DNA from: Methylomonas lenta
GTDB taxonomy: Bacteria > Pseudomonadota > Gammaproteobacteria > Methylococcales > Methylomonadaceae
Assembly: GCF_001644015.1 (NCBI RefSeq)
Contig: NZ_LUUI01000095.1
Coordinates: 124,001 to 188,000, forward strand
DNA length: 64,000 bases
Reading direction: 5' to 3'
Every line of letters starts with the position of its first letter. Positions within the stretch are counted from its first letter, which is position 1. This document shows, in pieces, positions 7,622 through 14,884 of this stretch. A program made the translations under genes and the position numbers. Under the pieces are notes generated by a model. It was given only the letters and a program-made list of their open reading frames with translations. It was not told the origin of the DNA and ran no database searches.

Positions 7622-8788
7622 ATGTTTTTACACGTTTTCGGGTTATTTATAGCGTTAATATTGGTTTCTGGCTGTGCAGATTTGCGCGCCACCGGCGACT
7701 TGGGCGTTGTAATAGAGCGCGAGCAGGGCAGCGTACAGATCATCAACACCAGTCATCCTGCCATGTTAAGCCGCATTGAAGGGCTGGGTGACTTGTCGCA
7801 CGCCTCGGTGGTGTTTTCCCGTGATCAGCGCTATGCCTATGTGTTTGGTCGTGATGGCGGTTTGAGCAAAATCGATTTATTGCAGGACAAACTGGATATA
7901 CGCATCATTCAGGCTGGCAATAGTATAGGCGGCGCAATTTCCCAAGACGGCAAGCTGATTGCAGTATCGAATTACACGCCGGGCGGAGTGAAGATTTTTT
8001 CAGCGGATACTTTGGAGTTATTGTCAGAAATTCCGGCTGTGTATGGCGACCATAAAACCTCTAAAGTCGTGGGTTTGGTCGATGCGCCAGGGCAACGTTT
8101 TGTCTGTAGTTTGTTCGATGCTAACGAAATCTGGCTGATTGACGCCAAAAATCCGCGTCAGCCGCAGGTGCAAAAATTCAAAGATATCGGCAAACAACCC
8201 TACGACGCCTTGCTGACGCCGGACGGACACTTTTATGCCGCCGGTTTGTTCGGCGAAAAAGGTTTGGCTTTACTGGATTTATGGCAGCCTGAGTTGGGTG
8301 TGAATCATATTCTGCAAGATTACGGCAAGGACGACGAGCAAACCCCTGTATATAAAATGCCGCATCTGGAAGGCTGGACGGTGGCTGGCGATTGGTTGCT
8401 GGTGCCGGCCGTGGGTCGGCATGAAGTATTGGTGATCGATAAGCGCGACTGGTCATTGGTCAAACGTATCCCGGTAGCCGGGCAGCCGGTGTTTGTGATG
8501 TCTCGCCCGGATGGTCGGCAGGTGTGGGTGAATTTTGCTTTCCCGGACAATCAGACGGTGCAGGTAATCGACGTCAAAGGTTTCAATGTGGTTAAAACCC
8601 TGCAACCTGGAAAAGCGGTGATGCATATGGAATTTACCCCGCGCGGCGAAGCCGTATGGCTGGCGGTGCGCGATGAAGACCGGGTGATGATTTACGACAC
8701 CGAAACCCTGCAGGAAACGGCACAGTTACCGGCGCAAAAACCCAGCGGTATTTTCTTTTCTAATCGTGCCAATCAACTGGGTTTGTAA
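7622..8788 (+). CDS. nirF: Heme d1 biosynthesis protein NirF
   Basis: NirF acts late in heme d1 synthesis, on the route to the dihydro-d1 intermediate, and is a propeller protein related to the d1 domain of NirS. At 388 residues the length fits. The N-terminus has a lipobox LVSGC (Cys18), so it is predicted to be a periplasm-facing lipoprotein. Strong family blocks are ATGDLGVVIERE, GLGDLSHASVVFSRD, VFGRDGGLSKIDLL, AGNSIGGAISQDG and KMPHLEGW. An AAGGGG-like ribosome site precedes the ATG. It is followed by nirD after 3 bp. Confidence 0.95.
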   Translation: MFLHVFGLFIALILVSGCADLRATGDLGVVIEREQGSVQIINTSHPAMLSRIEGLGDLSHASVVFSRDQRYAYVFGRDGGLSKIDLLQDKLDIRIIQAGNSIGGAISQDGKLIAVSNYTPGGVKIFSADTLELLSEIPAVYGDHKTSKVVGLVDAPGQRFVCSLFDANEIWLIDAKNPRQPQVQKFKDIGKQPYDALLTPDGHFYAAGLFGEKGLALLDLWQPELGVNHILQDYGKDDEQTPVYKMPHLEGWTVAGDWLLVPAVGRHEVLVIDKRDWSLVKRIPVAGQPVFVMSRPDGRQVWVNFAFPDNQTVQVIDVKGFNVVKTLQPGKAVMHMEFTPRGEAVWLAVRDEDRVMIYDTETLQETAQLPAQKPSGIFFSNRANQLGL

Positions 8789-8791
8789 GTC

Positions 8792-9247
8792 ATGCTAACG
8801 ACTTTGCACAAGCAGCTGTTAAATAACTATCAGCAGGATTTTCCGCTCAGTCCGACGCCGTATCTCGACATCGCGGAACAGCTGGGTGTCAGTGAAGCGG
8901 AGGTGTTGACAGCTTTTCAGGCCTTGTCGGAACAACAAATGATCAGCCGCATCGGCCCTGTGATTGCGCCCAACAGCATCGGTTGCAGCGCATTGGTGGC
9001 CATGGCGGTACCGGATTATGACCTGGAGTGGGTGGCAGAAGTGATTAGCGCCTATCCGGAAGTTAATCATAACTACGAGCGGGAAAACCGTTTCAATTTA
9101 TGGTTTGTGCTGGTGGCCGATCACGAACAGCAGCTGCAAGCGGTGATTGCCGATATCGAGGCCAAGACAGGCTATCAGGCTATGTTGTTGCCGATGCTGG
9201 CCGATTATTTCATCAACCTGGGTTTTGAGCTGAATTTACATGATTGA
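8792..9247 (+). CDS. nirD: Siroheme decarboxylase subunit NirD
   Basis: An AsnC/Lrp-like protein of 151 residues, of the shorter type with an EVNHNYERENRFNLWFVL block. The NirD/L/G/H set removes two acetate carboxylates from siroheme to give 12,18-didecarboxysiroheme. The N-terminal ~60 residues keep a winged-helix appearance (YLDIAEQLGVSEAEVLTAFQAL), but these proteins are enzymes rather than regulators. It pairs with the longer-type protein that follows (nirL), with which it overlaps by 8 bp. Assignment to nirD rather than nirG rests on gene order. Confidence 0.88.
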   Translation: MLTTLHKQLLNNYQQDFPLSPTPYLDIAEQLGVSEAEVLTAFQALSEQQMISRIGPVIAPNSIGCSALVAMAVPDYDLEWVAEVISAYPEVNHNYERENRFNLWFVLVADHEQQLQAVIADIEAKTGYQAMLLPMLADYFINLGFELNLHD

Positions 9248-9749
9248 AGCCATCGATTTTCAACTGATTGCCGCGGTACAGGCAGGTTTGCCGATTGCCG
9301 CCCGACCCTATGCCGTGATTGCCGACAAACTGGCGCTTAGCGAACAGGAAGTCATTGAGCGGTTGAGGCTTCTGAAAGCTCAAGGCCTGATCAAGCGTTG
9401 GGGGGTGGTGGTCAAGCATAGGCAGTTGGGTTATCAAGCCAATGCCATGATAGTGATGAATATTGCCGACGACAGCGTGGCGGCGGTCGGCAGGAAAATC
9501 AGCGCTCACAGCTGCGTCAACCTGTGTTACCAAAGACCAAGGCAAGGCGAAACCTGGCCTTACAATTTATATTGCATGATACATGGCAAGAGTCGCGAAA
9601 TGGTGATGCAGCAATGGGATTCGCTACGGCAAAGCTGCGACTTGGCCGATGTGGCTTTTGAAGTGCTATTCAGTCGACGTTGTTTCAAGCAGCGCGGCGC
9701 GCTCTACCGGCAAGCTCGGCAGTCGCAGCGGGAAGCTATGCATGGATGA
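9240..9749 (+). CDS. nirL: Siroheme decarboxylase subunit NirL
   Basis: A 169-residue AsnC/Lrp-like protein of the longer type, recognised by LCYQRPRQGETWPYNLYCMIHG and the C-terminal VLFSRRCFKQRGALY block. It is expected to form a heterodimer with NirD for decarboxylation of siroheme. It overlaps nirD at its start and nirG at its end (8 bp each), so the four subunits were built for coupled translation. Confidence 0.88.
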   Translation: MIEAIDFQLIAAVQAGLPIAARPYAVIADKLALSEQEVIERLRLLKAQGLIKRWGVVVKHRQLGYQANAMIVMNIADDSVAAVGRKISAHSCVNLCYQRPRQGETWPYNLYCMIHGKSREMVMQQWDSLRQSCDLADVAFEVLFSRRCFKQRGALYRQARQSQREAMHG

Positions 9750-10185
9750 CACCGACAAACGTATTATCAATCAGCTGCAACAGGGCTTTCCGATTTGCGA
9801 ATCGCCATACAGCCGAGTCGCACAGCAGTTGGACATCAGCGAGGCGGATTTAATAAGCAGGCTGCAAACCTTGTTGGCAGAGGGTGTGCTATCGCGATTT
9901 GGCCCTATGTATCACGCAGAACAAATGGGTGGGGCATTAAGCTTGGCGGCTTTGAAAGTGCCTGAAGAGGATTTTGCTGCGGTTACCGACATCGTGAATG
10001 CCTTTCCGGAAGTGGCGCATAACTATGCGCGGAATCATAGCTTGAATATGTGGTTCGTGCTGGCCACCGAACGCCCGGAACAGGTGCAAAGCGTCATCGA
10101 AGCCATCGAGCAACAAACGGGTTTGGTGGTGCATAACATGCCGAAAATTAACGAATATTATGTTGGGTTACAGTTGCAAGTGTAA
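9742..10185 (+). CDS. nirG: Siroheme decarboxylase subunit NirG
   Basis: This is the second short-type subunit, 147 residues, with EVAHNYARNHSLNMWFVLATE and RFGPMYHAEQMGGALSLAALKVP. I place the start at the ATG of MDDTDKRIINQLQ, which overlaps the nirL stop. An upstream in-frame extension to 9649 would run inside nirL and is not needed. Downstream, a two-gene insert separates it from its partner nirH. Confidence 0.88.
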   Translation: MDDTDKRIINQLQQGFPICESPYSRVAQQLDISEADLISRLQTLLAEGVLSRFGPMYHAEQMGGALSLAALKVPEEDFAAVTDIVNAFPEVAHNYARNHSLNMWFVLATERPEQVQSVIEAIEQQTGLVVHNMPKINEYYVGLQLQV

Positions 10186-10200
10186 TGGGTGAAATTGTTC

Positions 10201-10248
10201 TATACATAAAATAAGTGTATAAAATACGCATGATAGTAACTGTATTTT
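10201..10248. promoter_or_regulatory. Clustered TGTAT/ATACA half-sites before the RHH gene
   Basis: TATACA (10201-10206) and TGTATA (10216-10221) form a perfect 6-bp inverted repeat with a 9-bp spacer. AAAATAC (10221-10227) and GTATTTT (10242-10248) form a second one, 7 bp long. The cluster sits directly upstream of a ribbon-helix-helix protein gene and looks like its autoregulatory operator. A promoter inside the tract could also drive nirH and nirJ. Binding is inferred. Confidence 0.5.
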
Positions 10249-10259
10249 AGAGGTGTGCG

Positions 10260-10469
10260 ATGTCTGTTCGTTTTAATGTAGTGTTATCTGATGATCTTAA
10301 TCGCGAACTGGATCGTGTCGCGCAGGAGAATGAAACCAACAAAAGTGAAATTCTACGCAAGGCGATGACACTCTATCTGGCGGCGCAAGATGGGCGGCGC
10401 AGAGGCTTAAAATTAGGCCTGGTTGAGCCGACTACACAAAAGCTTGAAACCGAGATTATTGGGTTATGA
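10260..10469 (+). CDS. Ribbon-helix-helix (CopG-like) DNA-binding protein
   Basis: This 69-residue protein has a beta strand (VRFNVVLSDDLNRELDRVA) followed by two helices (NKSEILRKAMTLYLAAQ), the classic RHH layout. The C-terminal tail (RRRGLKLGLVEPTTQKLETEIIGL) resembles RHH proteins paired with small membrane proteins or toxins. It overlaps the next gene by 4 bp. It lies between nirG and nirH, where no such gene is normally found, so it is probably an insertion. RBS: AGAGGTGTGCG before the ATG. Confidence 0.8.
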   Translation: MSVRFNVVLSDDLNRELDRVAQENETNKSEILRKAMTLYLAAQDGRRRGLKLGLVEPTTQKLETEIIGL

Positions 10470-10732
10470 ATCATATTGACCTGAATCAGCCACCGCCCAA
10501 TCATACTTTCAAAGTATCGGTAGATAGAGAAGAAACAGACGGCGAGAGACGGGTCAGATTATTCAAAGATGTGGCATTGTTTGTGGTGGCGCTAGGGTTT
10601 GTCGTGATGATTGCCGGTTTGTGTTATTCGACACTATTGTCCAATGTGACCAGTGCTGAAGAGAAAAAATGGGCTATGTCGATTTTGTCAGCGACCACTG
10701 GTGGCCTCATCGGTTATTTGATTCGTAAATAA
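10466..10732 (+). CDS. Small membrane protein paired with the RHH protein
   Basis: This 88-residue protein is of unknown family. It has a charged N-terminal half (DREETDGERRVRLFKD), a strong transmembrane helix (LFVVALGFVVMIAGLCYSTLL, about residues 37-57), and a second weaker glycine-rich segment at the end (SILSATTGGLIGYLIRK). The start overlaps the RHH stop, so the two are a translational unit. It could be the effector of a two-gene module regulated by the RHH protein. A toxin-like role is only a guess. Confidence 0.65.
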   Translation: MNHIDLNQPPPNHTFKVSVDREETDGERRVRLFKDVALFVVALGFVVMIAGLCYSTLLSNVTSAEEKKWAMSILSATTGGLIGYLIRK

Positions 10733-10750
10733 CCGATGAGAGACGCTGTT

Positions 10751-11230
10751 ATGCCTATCGATGCTATCGACCGCCAAATCATTCAGGCCACTCAGGCCGG
10801 TTTACCCTTGGTTGCCGAACCCTATCAAGTTATTGCCGAACAATTGGGTCTGTCCGCGCAACTGGTCATGCAACGCATGCAAGCCATGCAGGACAACGGT
10901 GTCATTCGGCGGATCGCCGCCGTGCCCAACCATTACAAAATTGGCTATCGCTACAACGGTATGACGGTGTGGGATGTCGACGATCTGCATATCGACAGTC
11001 TGGGGCAACGAGTGGCCGAACTGTCATTCGTCAGTCATTGCTACCAGCGTCCGCGCCATTTGCCGGACTGGCCCTACAATCTGTTTGCGATGGTGCATGC
11101 TAAAACAGAGCTGGATGCGGAACGTCAGATCGCGCTGATAGCCGATTTACTAGGTACGGATTCACGGCGACACGCTGTGCTATACAGCAGCAAAATTCTC
11201 AAAAAAACCGGTTTAAGGATAGCAGGCTAA
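10751..11230 (+). CDS. nirH: Siroheme decarboxylase subunit NirH
   Basis: This second long-type subunit (159 residues from the start chosen here) has HCYQRPRHLPDWPYNLFAMVHA and the C-terminal VLYSSKILKKTGLR. It is the partner of NirG in siroheme decarboxylation. An in-frame ATG at 10736 gives five more residues. I prefer 10751 because the product then begins MPIDAIDRQ, as family members do, and a GAGA tract precedes it. It ends 3 bp before nirJ. Confidence 0.88.
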   Translation: MPIDAIDRQIIQATQAGLPLVAEPYQVIAEQLGLSAQLVMQRMQAMQDNGVIRRIAAVPNHYKIGYRYNGMTVWDVDDLHIDSLGQRVAELSFVSHCYQRPRHLPDWPYNLFAMVHAKTELDAERQIALIADLLGTDSRRHAVLYSSKILKKTGLRIAG

Positions 11231-11233
11231 TTT

Positions 11234-12373
11234 ATGTTCAGACTCAGTCAATATATGCGCGAACTGCTGCATCCCTCGCCGCTAACCGCACCGCGCAAAC
11301 CGTCCGGGCCGGTAGTGATCTGGAATCTGATCCGCCGCTGTAATTTAACCTGCAAACATTGCTATACCACCTCCGCCGACATTAACTTTCCCGGCGAGCT
11401 GAGTACGCCGGAAGTCTTTACGGTAATGGACGACCTGAAAGCTTTTAAAGTGCCGGTACTGATCCTGTCCGGCGGTGAGCCATTACTACATCCGGATATT
11501 TTTCCTATCTCACAACGCGCCCGCGACATGGGTTTTTATGTGGCCTTGTCCAGTAACGGCACCCTGATAAACCAAAGCAACATCGAACAAATCGCTGCGA
11601 TTAACTATCAATACATTGGCGTCAGTCTGGATGGCATGCAGGAAGCGCACGACAAATTCAGGCAAAAACAGGGTTCATTTGAGGCCTCTTTGGCAGGTAT
11701 TCGTCTCTGCCGCGATCATGGCATCAAGGCGGGTGTGCGCTATACCTTAACCCATGATAATGCGCATGATTTTGACGCCCTGCTGCAATTGATGGACGAT
11801 GAGGATATCGACAAATTTTATCTGTCACACTTGAATTACGGTGGTCGCGGCAACAAAAATCGTAAAGACGATGCCGAATTTGCATTGACCCGGCAAGTGA
11901 TGGATGCGCTGTTTGAAAAAGCTTTGAGCTGGGAACAGCAAGGCCTGCACCGCGAAGTGGTTACAGGCAATAACGATGCCGACGCAGTGTATTTTCTGCA
12001 TTGGGTTGCGCGCCGCTTTCCGGAACGAGCGGAACATATGCAAGCCAAACTGCAGCAATGGGGCGGCAATTCTTCCGGCGTCAATGTCGCCAACATCGAC
12101 AACCTCGGCAATGTGCATCCGGATACTTTCTGGTGGCATTACGGTTTGGGCAATGTTCGGCAAAGGCCTTTCTCGGAAATCTGGCAAGATGTCTCCGACC
12201 CCTTGATGGCGGGCCTAAAAGCTTCGCCCAGACCCTTAAAAGGCCGCTGCGCCACTTGTGATTACCAGTCCATTTGCAACGGCAACACCCGTGTCCGCGC
12301 TCAGCAAATGACGGGCGATTTTTGGGCTGAGGATCCGGGCTGTTATTTGCAGGATGAAGAGATCGTCAGATAG
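11234..12373 (+). CDS. nirJ: Heme d1 biosynthesis radical SAM protein NirJ
   Basis: This 379-residue radical SAM enzyme removes the propionate side chains from didecarboxysiroheme on the way to heme d1. The [4Fe-4S]/SAM motif is C36-x3-C40-x2-C43 (RRCNLTCKHCY). A C-terminal SPASM-like cysteine region (GRCATCDYQSICNGN and DPGCYL) probably binds a second cluster. The ILSGGEPLLHPD SAM-contact motif is intact. It is the last gene of the nir run, and nothing recognisable as nirE follows. Confidence 0.95.
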   Translation: MFRLSQYMRELLHPSPLTAPRKPSGPVVIWNLIRRCNLTCKHCYTTSADINFPGELSTPEVFTVMDDLKAFKVPVLILSGGEPLLHPDIFPISQRARDMGFYVALSSNGTLINQSNIEQIAAINYQYIGVSLDGMQEAHDKFRQKQGSFEASLAGIRLCRDHGIKAGVRYTLTHDNAHDFDALLQLMDDEDIDKFYLSHLNYGGRGNKNRKDDAEFALTRQVMDALFEKALSWEQQGLHREVVTGNNDADAVYFLHWVARRFPERAEHMQAKLQQWGGNSSGVNVANIDNLGNVHPDTFWWHYGLGNVRQRPFSEIWQDVSDPLMAGLKASPRPLKGRCATCDYQSICNGNTRVRAQQMTGDFWAEDPGCYLQDEEIVR

Positions 12374-12458
12374 GGCAGATACAAGTATTGGGTGCTCTGT
12401 AAAGCCAGGATAATGATAACTTGCCGAATTATCACGCTATATTCCTGGTGATGATTAT

Positions 12459-12693
12459 GATGTGCGTTTTTTTCAAGACGGAACCAGGCTGATCCCGCGA
12501 GGCCAATACCCAAAAGTAGAAGCGTGCCAGATTCTGCTGCTGACATAGGATTGCCAGACGCGGTGATAGCAAAGTTGTCGATACCGGCCGCTGTTTCTGT
12601 CGTATTGCTTCCCGTCTCGCTTCTCTTCTCTTGTGGGTGATATTGGCTATGGCGAAGATAGTTGATGGCGGACAGTTTTTCATTGAACCGCAT
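12459..12693 (-). pseudogene. Remnant resembling a PEP-CTERM sorting tail
   Basis: On the minus strand a reading frame contains the phrase ESGTLLLLGIGLAGSAWF followed by RLEKNA (around 12552-12463). This is close to the canonical PEP-CTERM ending (PEPGTLLLLGIGLAG then a basic cluster), but the PEP is lost and the frame runs on past the basic cluster toward the nirJ stop. Nothing upstream resembles a secreted protein. I read it as a decayed 3' fragment; chance similarity is possible. Confidence 0.35.
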
Positions 12694-12720
12694 TCGTCAC
12701 TTGTTTTTGAGTATCAAAAA

Positions 12721-12737
12721 GGTATATTTTATATACC
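12721..12737. promoter_or_regulatory. Palindromic operator at the brnT-like gene
   Basis: GGTATA-N5-TATACC is a perfect 6-bp inverted repeat that ends directly before the ATG of the toxin frame. Toxin-antitoxin pairs of this type repress themselves through such palindromes. The AT-rich centre probably overlaps the promoter -10. Function is inferred from position and symmetry. Confidence 0.5.
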
Positions 12738-13010
12738 ATGATTAGATTTGAATTCGACGATTCGTAAAGTCAGGCTAATTTCTTGAAACATGGCATCGGC
12801 TTCGTTGGCGCTCAAGTGTTGTGGAATGATGCTAGGTTATTAGAAATTCCAGCTAAAACCGAAGCTGAGCCAAGATATCTGATGATAGGTCTGATTAACC
12901 AAAAACACTGGTTAGCGGTTATTATTTACAGAAACGTGAATGTTCGACTCCTTTCTGTTCGTGGCTCACGTACCGAGGAGGTGGCGTTATATGAAAGTTA
13001 TAAACGTTGA
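12738..13010 (+). pseudogene. brnT: BrnT-family toxin gene with an in-frame stop codon
   Basis: From the ATG at 12738 the frame reads MIRFEFDDS, then TAA (12765-12767), then SQANFLKHGIGFVGAQVLWND and on to SVRGSRTEEVALYESYKR without further interruption. This is the BrnT/DUF497 pattern (FEFD-K-SQAN-KHGI, then LLxxxxx-I-S-R-A-T-E-x-YE). The stop replaces the codon where BrnT usually has Lys. A TTG at 12783 could start a shorter product lacking the first strand. The toxin is probably inactive. Its stop overlaps the antitoxin start. Confidence 0.75.
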
Positions 13011-13155
13011 ACAACAATTTGACGAAGATGTTGATATTACAACTTTACTGGATGTTTCAAAGGCAAAGCGCGTGTTACAAGCACAAATACGCGTGAATGT
13101 TGATTTTCCCACCTGGATGATTGAATCCCTAGCTGAACTGGCCGAGCATTCTTAA
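12991..13155 (+). CDS. Truncated RHH antitoxin, BrnA/CopG-like
   Basis: This 54-residue protein starts at an ATG inside the last 20 bp of the toxin frame, preceded by GAGGAGG. The sequence QIRVNVDFPTWMIESL is the strand and first helix of a ribbon-helix-helix domain seen in such antitoxins. The second helix (typically GVTRQSxIKxWI) is missing because the frame ends after AELAEHS. It is probably a degenerate antitoxin left with a broken toxin. I could not find the missing part in another frame just downstream. Confidence 0.6.
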   Translation: MKVINVEQQFDEDVDITTLLDVSKAKRVLQAQIRVNVDFPTWMIESLAELAEHS

Positions 13156-13190
13156 CAATCCGATTTCATCCTCTGCAATTGATTAATCCT

Positions 13191-13793
13191 ATGAGCAAAG
13201 ACATCCGCATCCAGCGCCTCAGCGGCAAAGCCTTGATTCAATATATTCCCGAACTGGCCCGTTTACGCATCGAAGTATTCAAAGATTTTCCGTATCTGTA
13301 TGACGGCGATTACCAGTATGAAGAAAAATACTTACAAACCTACATCAACTGCCCGGAAAGTGTCATCGTACTGGCGTTTGATGGTGATGCCATCATTGGC
13401 GCTTCCACCGCTATACCGCTGAAATACGAAACTGATGAAGTGAAAAAGCCCTTTATCGAAAACGGCTATAATCCGGATGAAGTGTTTTACTGCGGCGAAT
13501 CGGTATTGAACAAAGCCTATCGTGGCCTTGGCGTCGGCGTGCGTTTCTTCGAGCAGCGCGAGGCCCATGCGGAAGATTTGGGTGGATTCAAACACATTAC
13601 TTTCTGCTGCGTCGAGCGCCCGGCAGATCATCCTCGACGCCCGGTCGATTACGTCCCATTAGATACGTTCTGGAACAAGCGCGGTTATGTCAAACACCCG
13701 GAACTGACAACCACCTATACCTGGAAAGACCTTGATGAGGCATTCGAATCCGCAAAACCTATGACTTTTTGGTTAAAAGAAGAACATGCCTAA
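13191..13793 (+). CDS. GNAT family N-acetyltransferase
   Basis: A 200-residue GNAT-fold protein. The acetyl-CoA binding region is around VFYCGESVLNKAYRGLGVGVRFFEQRE, which has the R-G-x-G-V-G turn. I start it at the ATG of MSKDIRIQRL; a TTG four codons upstream is possible. Its stop overlaps the start of the nitrilase-like gene (8 bp). In some bacteria the two activities are fused in one polypeptide, so they probably act on the same small molecule. The substrate is unknown. Confidence 0.85.
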   Translation: MSKDIRIQRLSGKALIQYIPELARLRIEVFKDFPYLYDGDYQYEEKYLQTYINCPESVIVLAFDGDAIIGASTAIPLKYETDEVKKPFIENGYNPDEVFYCGESVLNKAYRGLGVGVRFFEQREAHAEDLGGFKHITFCCVERPADHPRRPVDYVPLDTFWNKRGYVKHPELTTTYTWKDLDEAFESAKPMTFWLKEEHA

Positions 13794-14646
13794 GATTGCC
13801 AGTGCTCAATACGATATTAGTTTCCTGGAAACCTGGGCCAATTTCGAAAGCAAAACCCGCCGCTGGGTAAAGCAAGCCGCCGATAACAAAGCCGACATTC
13901 TGCTGTTTCCGGAATATGCCTGCATGGAACTGGCCTCTTTGTTTCCCAAGGACGTTTATTCCTCGCTGTCCGGCCAGCTCGATGCCTTGCAATCTCTGCT
14001 GTCGGATTATCTGAAGTTGTTCACAACCCTGGCCTCAGAATATGGGGTTTACATACAAGCCGGTACTTTTCCGGTCAAGCACGACAACGGTGAATTCCGT
14101 AACCACGCCTATTTTTTCACCCCGCAAGGCAAGGTGGATTATCAGGAAAAACTCACCATGACTCGTTTTGAAAATGAACAGTGGCAAATAAGTCGTGGTC
14201 TGGAGATTAAAGTATTCGAGACCATTTTCGGTAAAGTTGCCATCAATATCTGCTACGACAGTGAATTTCCGCACTATGCCCGTCAACAAACTGAACGTGG
14301 CGCAACTTTGATATTAGTGCCCAGTTGTACTGACACCGAAGCTGGTTATTATCGCGTGCGTATCGGCTGTCAGGCTCGGGCGCTGGAAAATCAATGCTAC
14401 GTCGTGCAAGCCTCGCTGGTGGGCGATGCGGAGTGGTCGGAAGCCGTCGACATTAACCGTGGAGCATCGGCGATTTATACGCCAGTCGATAGAGGTTTTC
14501 CGCATAATGGCGTCCTGGCGATAGGCGAATACAATCAGGCTCAATGGGTCTACGCTGACTTGGACATGGCTGCCATCGATACTGTGCGCCAGAATGGGCA
14601 GGTGTTTAATTATCGGGATTGGCCCAAGCAGTTCGATTGCAATTAA
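13786..14646 (+). CDS. Carbon-nitrogen hydrolase (nitrilase superfamily)
   Basis: This 286-residue protein has the nitrilase-superfamily triad: Glu in FPEYA (about residue 43), Lys in YQEKLTM (about 123) and Cys in NICYDSEFP (about 152). It should hydrolyse an amide C-N bond in the cytosol. It overlaps the GNAT gene and is likely translated with it. The exact substrate cannot be told from sequence. It is a normal-length, intact family member. Confidence 0.88.
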   Translation: MPKIASAQYDISFLETWANFESKTRRWVKQAADNKADILLFPEYACMELASLFPKDVYSSLSGQLDALQSLLSDYLKLFTTLASEYGVYIQAGTFPVKHDNGEFRNHAYFFTPQGKVDYQEKLTMTRFENEQWQISRGLEIKVFETIFGKVAINICYDSEFPHYARQQTERGATLILVPSCTDTEAGYYRVRIGCQARALENQCYVVQASLVGDAEWSEAVDINRGASAIYTPVDRGFPHNGVLAIGEYNQAQWVYADLDMAAIDTVRQNGQVFNYRDWPKQFDCN

Positions 14647-14884
14647 CCCGTTAGTCATCGCTAATTGAGACCGAGAATTTCATCATTCCTTACACGAGCC
14701 AGTTGAAGTGGCTTTCAAAGAAGATAACTATCACAGACTTTAAGACTACTTTGCTGCCAGTTTCTCCATAAGCTAGTGGATGATTAATGAGTATGGGGGG
14801 TGAGTTTAAGTGCAATTGCCCAAAATAATCAGCGCTTAATCACAGCACAATATTGCTCGGTTTTTTACCTCTCACACAAATAAA

